A model generated the notes under the pieces. It had not been told where the DNA came from. It saw nothing but the letters and a program-made list of their open reading frames with translations, and did not search any database. Below, piece by piece: positions 33,320-39,888 of a DNA stretch of 39,888 nucleotides. Made by a program: the position numbers and the translations under genes. The stretch comes from Acidobacteriota bacterium (GTDB lineage: Bacteria > Acidobacteriota > JAAYUB01 > JAMOQF01): positions 1-39,888 of the forward strand of contig JAMOQF010000139.1 of assembly GCA_027064125.1 (NCBI GenBank), read 5' to 3'. Positions within the stretch are counted from its first letter, which is position 1. Each line of letters opens with the position of its first letter.

Positions 33320-34431
33320 TTACCACGTTCAACTACTTCGTAAAACATATTTTCATAACTGTTTACTATTTTTTCCCAGGTATAAAATTTTCTTATTCTC
33401 TCCACACTCTTATTCCTCAAATCTTCAAGCGCACTATAGTATTTTAGGACGTACCTCATCTTTTCAGACAAATTTTCTAAACTATTTCTTCTGTAAAATA
33501 ACACACATCCGTGTGCCACTTCATAGTTTTCAATGGTTTTATTTGCAATGATTATATTTCCCACAGCCATATTCTCAATTAGCGCCGGATGTGTCCCCCC
33601 CACTTCTGTGGCCTGAATATAACAAAAGCAATTTGATATCAATTCTCTATAGCCTTCCCCATATATCCCACCTGTAAAAATCACATCACCATTTGCAAGT
33701 TTTTTGAGTTTCTTCACATATTCTCTATCATACGGATTATCTCCCACCATAACGAGTTTTTTAGAATCAATCCCGGATTTTAAAAAGGCCTTTATCACAA
33801 GATCTGGATTGTTCTCTGGCTCAAATCTGCTGACATATAAAAAATATTCCCCTTTCTTGAGGTCAAAGGTTTCAAGCACCTCTCCCGGATCCTTCCTTTC
33901 AAAACTCGCTCCATAAGGTATCATAACACTCTCTTTGCCATATCTTCTCTTATAATACTTTTTTATGCAATTTGCATCGGTTATCAAGACATCTGGTAAA
34001 AATGTGGCCAATTTTTCACACATCTTATAAAAAAACTTTCCCAAAAAATTCCACTTTTTCCTCTTTGCTTCAATACCATCTACATTTAAAAAGGTTTTGG
34101 CCTTTGAAAACTTTAAAATTGGAATAAAAATAACATTTGCGCTATTACAAAAAAGGACCACATCATATTTTTTAAAAAGGGCGTGAATTGTGGAAAGAAA
34201 GGAGTGGCTCAATGTGTCAAGATGTTTAAAGGCAAGGGAAGGAAGAACCACAAGTTTTACCCCTTTATATTCCTTCTTATCAAGTGTAAAAAATTTTTTT
34301 CTACAGTATACAGTAACACTGTGGCCCCTTTCCACCAGTTTGGTGGATAGCATCTCTGCAAAAACCTCAAAGCCACCATAATTGGCGGGGATACCTCTTA
34401 TTCCCATTATTGCAATTTTAAGAGATTTCAT
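33316..34431 (-). CDS. Family 4 glycosyltransferase with DUF1972 N-terminal domain
   Basis: GT-B fold retaining glycosyltransferase. The N-terminus KIAIMGIRGIPANYGGFEVF is the DUF1972 signature found in rhamnosyl- and related transferases of polysaccharide loci. The C-terminal domain has FLYVSRFEPENNPDLVIKAF, and IQATEVGGTHPALIENMAVG near 280 is the E(x7)E-like donor site. It overlaps the upstream O-antigen ligase gene by 14 bases and the downstream peptidase by 4. SD GGAG lies before ATG. The donor sugar cannot be told from the sequence. Confidence 0.92.
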   Translation of the reverse strand: MKSLKIAIMGIRGIPANYGGFEVFAEMLSTKLVERGHSVTVYCRKKFFTLDKKEYKGVKLVVLPSLAFKHLDTLSHSFLSTIHALFKKYDVVLFCNSANVIFIPILKFSKAKTFLNVDGIEAKRKKWNFLGKFFYKMCEKLATFLPDVLITDANCIKKYYKRRYGKESVMIPYGASFERKDPGEVLETFDLKKGEYFLYVSRFEPENNPDLVIKAFLKSGIDSKKLVMVGDNPYDREYVKKLKKLANGDVIFTGGIYGEGYRELISNCFCYIQATEVGGTHPALIENMAVGNIIIANKTIENYEVAHGCVLFYRRNSLENLSEKMRYVLKYYSALEDLRNKSVERIRKFYTWEKIVNSYENMFYEVVERGN

Positions 34432-35590
34432 TCACTCTCCTTCTATCCACACATCCAAAAAGATAGAATGGTAACATAATCATAAACAAAAATAATATCA
34501 ATATTTCGCTATCCCAAAAATTGTACTCAAAAAACCCACCCAGGATGAGTACCACAGTGGAAAAAATAGAAGAGATGGATATGGCCGATAAAAGTTGTTC
34601 TCCATCCCTATAAAACTTGAAAAAATTTTGAAAAATTGCACCTAAAAATAGCAGGAAGAATAAAAGGGCAGGAAGCCCCCTTTCTGCGGCTATCTGAATA
34701 TAATCATTATGCATATGCATAAAATAGCCCACAGGAAAATCTTTTTTCTCCAAATATTTATATCCCTCCCTCTCAATCTCGAAAGGCCCAAGACCAAAAA
34801 TGGGATGTTCCTTTATTATTTTAAATCCAGCATCCCACATCTCAATCCTTGCCCTATTTCCAATTTCATTTTTATCAAAAAGATGATATACCCTTTCCTT
34901 CACATAATGTGGCGAAAAGAAAAATAATATTAGCAAAAGAAAAGACATGGAAATCATCCACTTGAATTTCCTTTTAATCAGAAAATATACAACCACGGAA
35001 ATGAATGTCGCTATCCAATAACTTCTGGTGAGGGAGATTAATATTCCAACAAAACCTATTACAACTGAAATAGTGTACAAAACATTCCTTTCCTTCCTTT
35101 CAAGAAGGTAAATAAATAGAAAAACTACCCCCATGGAAAGGGTGCCAGAAAAGGTCATCTGATGATCTGATAAACCCTTAATTCTTTCCACAATTGGATT
35201 TTGATAGGTAATAAATTGATAAATCGCCGAAACAGCAGAAATTAGAATTGATATGGAAAGAAATTTTATAAAAAAATTTATACCGCCTTCTTTAATTTTC
35301 CTACAATTTATGGGAGGGAAAAAAAGTATGAGAAATATCCAGCACTTTTTAAGTCCATGCAAACTTTCAATGGGATATTTTGAAAAAAAAGAAGAGAGAA
35401 AACTCCAGAGGATAAAAAGAAGAAGGGGTAAATATGCTCTGTGAAAAAAGGGTAATTTTCTTTCCTTTATATAGGAAAATATTGAAATTAACAATCCCAA
35501 AATTATCAGTATTTCAGAAATGGCAATGGAGTTTATGGAAGCAGCCACCCCTAAAGCCAACAGATAAAAGGAAATTTCTGAAAGACTCAT
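34418..35590 (-). CDS. O-antigen ligase/polymerase family membrane protein (WaaL/Wzy)
   Basis: Integral membrane protein with about ten to twelve hydrophobic segments. Around 250-300 it has a large hydrophilic loop with GNRARIEMWDAGFKIIKEHP, GLGPFEIE and MHMHNDYIQIAAERG, the pattern of the Wzy_C domain (O-antigen ligase RfaL/WaaL and polymerases). The His-Asn-Asp stretch is typical for that loop. It overlaps the DegT aminotransferase by 4 bases (ATGA) and GT4 by 14. It would join polysaccharide to lipid A or to itself in the outer half of the inner membrane; ligase versus polymerase is undecided. It supports an outer membrane in this organism. Confidence 0.88.
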   Translation of the reverse strand: MSLSEISFYLLALGVAASINSIAISEILIILGLLISIFSYIKERKLPFFHRAYLPLLLFILWSFLSSFFSKYPIESLHGLKKCWIFLILFFPPINCRKIKEGGINFFIKFLSISILISAVSAIYQFITYQNPIVERIKGLSDHQMTFSGTLSMGVVFLFIYLLERKERNVLYTISVVIGFVGILISLTRSYWIATFISVVVYFLIKRKFKWMISMSFLLLILFFFSPHYVKERVYHLFDKNEIGNRARIEMWDAGFKIIKEHPIFGLGPFEIEREGYKYLEKKDFPVGYFMHMHNDYIQIAAERGLPALLFFLLFLGAIFQNFFKFYRDGEQLLSAISISSIFSTVVLILGGFFEYNFWDSEILILFLFMIMLPFYLFGCVDRRRVNEIS

Positions 35591-36705
35591 TTTCCCTTAA
35601 AAAACTCCCTTATCAGATGAGAGACAAACTCCACCTCTTCCTTTTTTATTTCATTGTGAAGCGGAAGAGAAATTACCTCCTTTACCACCTTTTCCGTTAT
35701 GGGGAATTCTTGAGTAGAAGCAAATGCGCCATTAAATGGTGTTTGCTTAAAAAGTGGTATTGGGTAATAAATGCCACATTGAACACCATTTTTGTTAAGA
35801 AATTCCTTCAACTCATCTCTATACCTGGTCCTTATTGTGTATAAGTGAAAAACACCCTTTCTATCTGGAAAAGTTTCAGGAAGTCTTATGTCCCCCACTC
35901 CCTTTAATTCCCTGTCATAAATTTTTGCCATCTCAATTCTATGATTGTTGTATTCATCTAAATATTTTAACTTTTCATTTAAAATTGCCGCCTGTATGCC
36001 ATCCAATCTGCTATTAAACCCTATAAATTCATGTCTATACCTTTCCACCTGCCCATGATTTTTTAACAATATTAAGGTTTCAGCCAATTTAGTATTATTG
36101 GTTGTTATTGCACCTCCATCACCCATCCCATTTAAATTTTTTGTGGGATAAAAACTAAAAACCCCCGCATCTCCAATGCTCCCAGTCTTTTTATCTTTAA
36201 ATTTGGCACCGTGAGACTGACAGGCATCTTCAACCACCCAGAGATTATATTTTTTTGCTATTTCTCCTATTTTATCCATATCTGCAGGCATACCAAAAAT
36301 ATGTACTGGAATAATCCCACAGGTTTCATCGTCAATTATTTCTTCAACTTTATCAGGATTTAAATTTAGATCCCTTTCATCAATATCACAAAAAACCACC
36401 TCTCCACCTGCCCTTAAGATCGCTTCAGCGGTCGCAAAAAAGGTAAAGGGGGTTGTTATTATCTTCTTCCTGCTGCTTCCTTCATTTAAAAGAAGACCTG
36501 CTATTGAAAGTATCAGGGCATCTGTACCACTATTTACACTTATACAATGGTTTACACCTATGTACTCTGCAAAGTTTTTTTCAAATTCTTCAACGAATTT
36601 TCCTCCCACAAAGGCACTTTTGTCAATTATCTCAGAAAATAACTCCTTAATTTTTTCTTTAAATCTCTTATTTTCTCTCTGAAGGTCAATAAATTTAACT
36701 TCCAA
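35587..36705 (-). CDS. DegT/DnrJ/EryC1/StrS-type sugar aminotransferase
   Basis: PLP-dependent aminotransferase of nucleotide-linked keto sugars. SVNSGTDALILSI (57-69) binds phosphate, VVEDACQSHGAKF (157-169) carries the pyridine-facing Asp, and GVFSFYPTKNL holds the Schiff-base Lys189. The C-terminal half, with YRHEFIGFNSRLDGIQAAIL, is standard. Length 372 is normal. It overlaps the epimerase gene by 11 bases, so the pair probably works on the same sugar: an amino sugar for the surface polysaccharide made by this operon. Which keto sugar is unknown. Confidence 0.95.
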   Translation of the reverse strand: MEVKFIDLQRENKRFKEKIKELFSEIIDKSAFVGGKFVEEFEKNFAEYIGVNHCISVNSGTDALILSIAGLLLNEGSSRKKIITTPFTFFATAEAILRAGGEVVFCDIDERDLNLNPDKVEEIIDDETCGIIPVHIFGMPADMDKIGEIAKKYNLWVVEDACQSHGAKFKDKKTGSIGDAGVFSFYPTKNLNGMGDGGAITTNNTKLAETLILLKNHGQVERYRHEFIGFNSRLDGIQAAILNEKLKYLDEYNNHRIEMAKIYDRELKGVGDIRLPETFPDRKGVFHLYTIRTRYRDELKEFLNKNGVQCGIYYPIPLFKQTPFNGAFASTQEFPITEKVVKEVISLPLHNEIKKEEVEFVSHLIREFFKGK

Positions 36706-37648
36706 AATACTTCTCCTTATACCATTTTATGGTTTTCTTAAGTCCCTCCTTTAAATTTACCACAGGAGTGTACCCAAAACACTCTTTTGCCCTCGATATC
36801 TCAGCCAGTGAATGCTTTACATCTCCCGGTCTCGGATCTGAAAAGATGGGATTTAGTTTAACATTTAAAATGTTTTCTATCTCTTTTAACAAGTCGAGAA
36901 GTGTTATTCTCTCACCACATGCCACATTGTAAGACTTACCACAACAACTCTCCGGTGCATTTGCAGCCAGAAAATTTGCATGAAGGACATTCTCTATAAA
37001 GGTGAAGTCTCTTGACTGCAAGCCATCTCCAAAAATAACAGGTCTTTCTCCCTTTAAAGCTGCTGTTACAAATTTTGGAATAACTGCCGCATACTGGGAA
37101 TTGGGATCCTGCCTGGGACCAAAAATATTAAAGTATCTAAGAGATATGGTTTCAAGCCCATAAATTTCATTAAAAATTCTACAGTACTCCTCTCCCACAA
37201 ACTTTGTAAGGGCATAGGGGGATTTGGGATTTGGAGGCATACTTTCAATTTTTGGCAAAGTAGGTGTATCTCCATAGACAGAAGAAGAGGCAGCATAGAT
37301 TACTCTCTTTATTCCACTTTCCCTTGCCGCAATTAGAGTTGAAAGGGTTCCCTTTATGTTATTCTCATTCGAAGTCATGGGATCTTTTACAGATTTCGCA
37401 ACTGAAGGAATTGCCGCCTCGTGAAAAACCATTTCATATCCTTCAAACTCCCTTTTAAGGAACTCCGCATCTTTTATATCTCCCTCTACCAGAGTGAAAT
37501 TTTCAAACTGCTTAAGATGAGAGATATTCTCTTCCCTTCCAGTGGAAAAATTGTCTATTACCTTTACCACCCATCCCCTGTTCAGGAAAAACTCAGAAAG
37601 ATTGGAACCTATAAAACCTGCACCACCGGTAACTATTACTTTTTTCAA
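36695..37648 (-). CDS. NAD-dependent nucleotide-sugar epimerase/dehydratase (extended SDR, GalE/WbpP-like)
   Basis: Extended short-chain dehydrogenase. VTGGAGFIGSNLSEF (6-20) binds NAD, VKVIDNFSTGREENI follows, and ASSSVYGD (Ser) with SPYALTKF (Tyr145, Lys149) complete the catalytic set. RYFNIFGPRQDPNSQYAAVIP is the sugar-binding region found in UDP-glucose/UDP-GlcNAc 4-epimerases such as WbpP. It makes a nucleotide sugar for the adjacent aminotransferase and transferases. It starts 57 bases after the GNAT gene; nothing regulatory is evident in that gap. Confidence 0.93.
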   Translation of the reverse strand: MKKVIVTGGAGFIGSNLSEFFLNRGWVVKVIDNFSTGREENISHLKQFENFTLVEGDIKDAEFLKREFEGYEMVFHEAAIPSVAKSVKDPMTSNENNIKGTLSTLIAARESGIKRVIYAASSSVYGDTPTLPKIESMPPNPKSPYALTKFVGEEYCRIFNEIYGLETISLRYFNIFGPRQDPNSQYAAVIPKFVTAALKGERPVIFGDGLQSRDFTFIENVLHANFLAANAPESCCGKSYNVACGERITLLDLLKEIENILNVKLNPIFSDPRPGDVKHSLAEISRAKECFGYTPVVNLKEGLKKTIKWYKEKYFGS

Positions 37649-37705
37649 TTTTTAACCTCTCAAAAAAGAATTATAAATATTAATTTCTTTATAAAAATTA
37701 TTCAA

Positions 37706-38827
37706 CTATAAACTTTTCTCATATATTCTATATCTTTTATCCACTTCACCTCCAAGTGCCTTTGCCGCCTTAATCATTCGCTTATTATCTTCAAGTACCC
37801 AACTCATCTCAGCATAATAGTATCCAAACTTTATTCCCCTTTCAATTATTTCCTTGTAGAGCACCGTTGGGTATCCAATGTTCTGAAATTTTTGTTTAAA
37901 TCCCATTGCAATAACCCTAATTTTATTTATCTTCTTCCTGTTAAAAATGAGTTTAAATATGCCAAAGGGGAAAAGATTTCCATTTAAATCCTTTAAAATT
38001 ATATTTAGATCTGGCATTGCAAATAAAAAACCTATTGCTTCTCCATCCTTTTCGAGAAACAAGATGATTTCAGGATCGCATACCGGTTTTAACTCTTTTG
38101 CAAGATCTTTAATTTCAAGATCTGACATGGGCACAAATCCCCAATTTTTACTCCAGGCATCATTATAAATTTCAAAGGCCACTTTTATTTCCCTTTCGAG
38201 GTTCTTCATATCAAGGGCTCTCACCTTCAAATCTTCCTTTTCCATCAATCTATCTGACAACTTTCTCATCCTATCCAGATCCACGTTTTCCTGACTTACA
38301 ACAAATGAAAGGAGATCTCTTCCCTTTTTATATCCCAATTTTTCAAAGAATTCCGGATAATACTCCATATTATAGGGCATCATTATTGATGGGGGATATT
38401 GAAATCCCTCTATTAAAAGTCCGGATACATAATTTGTGGATGGATTTAATGGGGCAAGACACCTTTTAAGTCCTTCTTGTCTAAGCCAATTTTCAGCACC
38501 TTCAAACAGTATTTTTGCCACATTAAAATCATTTACCGCTTCAAAGAAACCTATGTATCCCGTATAATCATTGTAATATTTTTGATGTACCAGATTATTA
38601 ATGGCTGCAATTCTTCCCTTTACTTCTCCTGCACCATCTCTTGCCAGAAATAGTTCAATTTTTGCCTCTTTGTAAAAGGGGTGTCTTTTACTGTCTAATA
38701 TCCTTTTTTGATCCATTCTAAGCGGGGGAACCCAGTTTTCCACCTCCCTATAGAGTTTATATGGGAATTCTAAAAAATCATTCAAATCTCCTTTGCTTCT
38801 AACTTCTACAAGCTTTAATCCCTGCAT
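37706..38827 (-). CDS. GNAT-like acyltransferase family protein
   Basis: Soluble 373-residue protein of a GNAT-fold family. The N-terminal half contains a conserved stretch IAAINNLVHQKYY, GYIGFFEAVND, and LAPLNPSTNYVSGLLIEGF. The C-terminal half, with EAIGFLFAMPDLN, KINKIRVIAMG and YYAEMSWVLEDNKRMIKAAKALGG, looks like an acetyltransferase core. Many bacteria carry this protein as an uncharacterised GNAT; the acceptor is not known. SD AGAGGTGG lies inside the end of hflX, and the ATG start overlaps hflX by 29 bases. No signal peptide. Confidence 0.75.
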   Translation of the reverse strand: MQGLKLVEVRSKGDLNDFLEFPYKLYREVENWVPPLRMDQKRILDSKRHPFYKEAKIELFLARDGAGEVKGRIAAINNLVHQKYYNDYTGYIGFFEAVNDFNVAKILFEGAENWLRQEGLKRCLAPLNPSTNYVSGLLIEGFQYPPSIMMPYNMEYYPEFFEKLGYKKGRDLLSFVVSQENVDLDRMRKLSDRLMEKEDLKVRALDMKNLEREIKVAFEIYNDAWSKNWGFVPMSDLEIKDLAKELKPVCDPEIILFLEKDGEAIGFLFAMPDLNIILKDLNGNLFPFGIFKLIFNRKKINKIRVIAMGFKQKFQNIGYPTVLYKEIIERGIKFGYYYAEMSWVLEDNKRMIKAAKALGGEVDKRYRIYEKSL

Positions 38828-39888
38828 ATTTATCCACCTCTTTTTTTATTATTTCAATCAATTCCTGAACATTGTCTCCCTTTATAGCTGAAATCCCTAT
38901 TCCACCAAATCTTTTAATTCTATTTTCAAATTCCACTCCATCTACGAGATCTACCTTGTTAAAGACCAAAATCCTCGGTATATCTCTTGAAAGAATTTCC
39001 GAAAGGATATTGTCAACACTTCTCATCTCATCCTCAAAATTTGGGGAGGAAATGTCAACCAGATGAATTAGGAAATCTGACTCGCTTATCTCCTCAATTG
39101 TGGACTTAAAGGTTTCCACCAATTCCTTTGGCAATTTCTTGATAAATCCAACGGTGTCTGAAATAACAACATCAACCGGAAAAACTCCTTTTAACTTCCT
39201 TGTAAAGGGATTAAGTGTGGCAAAGAGTTTATCTTCAATTAGAAGATCACAACCTGTTAGATATTTTACAAGGGTAGATTTCCCACTATTTGTATACCCC
39301 ACAACCGAAATTTTAAAGACCTCATTTCCATTTCTTTCCTTTCGCCTCAATTTTCTGTTCTTTTCAATTTTTTTAAGTTTTCCCTCAAGGAGGGATATTC
39401 TCTTTTTAATTCTTCTTCTATCCATTTCAAGTTTTGTCTCTCCAGGTCCCCTTCCACCTATACCTCCAGTGAGCCTTGAAAGGGCGTCATCCTTTTCAGA
39501 AAGTCTTGGTAGCATATATTTTAATTGGGCAAGTTCTACTTTTAATCTTCCCTCTTCAGTCAAGGCGTGTTTTGCAAAGATATCAAGAATTAACTGATTC
39601 CTATCTATCACCTTCAGGTCAGTTTCTGAGCAGATGGATCTCACCTGATTGGGGGCAAGTTCTTGATTAAAAATCAGCACAGTTATTCCTTTGTACATGG
39701 AGCGGATAATAAGTTCCCTTAACTTCCCCTTTCCCATAAGATATTTACTATCAAGTTTTTTCCTTTTCTGAATCACCTTTTCCACCACTTCAATACCAGC
39801 GGTTTTAGCGAGGTTTTCAAGTTCCTTCAAAGATTCCTCTTCCACATCTAAACTCTTGGTTGTTATACCTATTAAAACCCCCCTTTCC
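38799..39888 (-). CDS. hflX: Ribosome-associated GTPase HflX (N-terminus beyond window edge)
   Basis: GTPase that splits or rescues ribosomes under stress. The glycine-rich HflX signature GGIGGRGPGETKLE is followed by a coiled-coil. The G domain has VVGYTNSGKSTLV (P loop), LFATLNPFTR (switch I), SDTVGFI (G3) and FNKVDLV (G4). A GTG at 39845 could be read as start. The same frame stays open to the window edge, however, and encodes ERGVLIGITTKSLDVEE, the usual HflX N-terminus, so the true start lies to the right of 39888. About 362 residues are inside the window. Confidence 0.95.
   Translation of the reverse strand, partial: ERGVLIGITTKSLDVEEESLKELENLAKTAGIEVVEKVIQKRKKLDSKYLMGKGKLRELIIRSMYKGITVLIFNQELAPNQVRSICSETDLKVIDRNQLILDIFAKHALTEEGRLKVELAQLKYMLPRLSEKDDALSRLTGGIGGRGPGETKLEMDRRRIKKRISLLEGKLKKIEKNRKLRRKERNGNEVFKISVVGYTNSGKSTLVKYLTGCDLLIEDKLFATLNPFTRKLKGVFPVDVVISDTVGFIKKLPKELVETFKSTIEEISESDFLIHLVDISSPNFEDEMRSVDNILSEILSRDIPRILVFNKVDLVDGVEFENRIKRFGGIGISAIKGDNVQELIEIIKKEVDKYAGIKACRS

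Noticed and set aside
39843-39845. HflX start at GTG 39845
   Set aside because: The frame continues to the edge and encodes the conserved HflX N-terminus, so the start is outside the window.

Overview
The window is AT-rich (GC roughly one third by eye), densely coded bacterial DNA with Shine-Dalgarno sites of the GGAGG type. Arginine is mostly encoded by AGA/AGG, and the proteins are rich in Lys, Glu and Ile. The gene content suggests an anaerobic, probably thermophilic bacterium. The evidence is two GH57 glycosidases, a TrmB with a long C-terminal extension, many radical SAM and ferredoxin-type proteins, a locus resembling the anaerobe-specific orange protein (ORP) complex, and a homologue of the archaeal tetraether lipid synthase. 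An O-antigen-ligase-like protein and a surface-polysaccharide operon suggest a diderm, but that is an inference. I cannot name the phylum. No phage, plasmid, transposase or CRISPR gene is visible.

Region 1 (1-6366, minus): a tight run trmB > family 3 solute-binding lipoprotein > HtrA-like protease > two GH57 enzymes; the last runs off the left edge. Region 2 (6453-11084, plus): an unknown small protein, a membrane Fe-S oxidoreductase of the ETF:quinone-oxidoreductase/CCG type, a DUF362-ferredoxin protein and an M23 peptidase. Region 3 (11081-14021, minus): a radical SAM/SPASM protein, a 900-base gap filled with degenerate tandem repeats, and an FHA-GGDEF diguanylate cyclase. Region 4 (14022-20090): a palindrome-rich divergent control region, a tetraether-synthase-like radical SAM enzyme, a bidirectional terminator, an ORP-like cluster (two NifX-like proteins and two ferredoxin-containing MinD-type ATPases), a probable DUF4272 protein and a glycosyltransferase.

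Region 5 (20091-27881, plus): a second repeat locus, then tRNA-Pro(GGG) with a clear promoter. It is followed by a compact run: surE, pcm, a YqaA-type membrane protein, a GT2 enzyme, a GAF histidine kinase, a REC-histidine kinase and a radical SAM protein, with several start/stop overlaps. Region 6 (27871-29570): dnaJ with a half-sized zinc finger, tRNA-Thr(CGT) with a clear promoter, and a third repeat locus. Region 7 (29571-39888, minus): a continuous overlapping series hflX (its start lies beyond the right edge) > GNAT-like > sugar epimerase > DegT aminotransferase > O-antigen ligase/polymerase > GT4 > secreted C25-like cysteine peptidase > YigZ > B12-type radical SAM. Its centre is a polysaccharide assembly operon.

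The most notable items are: (i) one degenerate intergenic repeat family at three separate loci, whose units keep a small hairpin although the stem sequence changes; (ii) the tetraether-synthase-like gene with an elaborate dyad immediately upstream of a near-consensus promoter; (iii) the ORP-like locus; (iv) a two-kinase relay translationally coupled to a radical SAM enzyme; (v) a secreted caspase-fold peptidase candidate with an EF-hand/dockerin-like tail inside the polysaccharide operon. Starts were moved from the longest possible frame where a Shine-Dalgarno site decides it (solute-binding protein, trmB, second ATPase, second NifX-like gene, surE).
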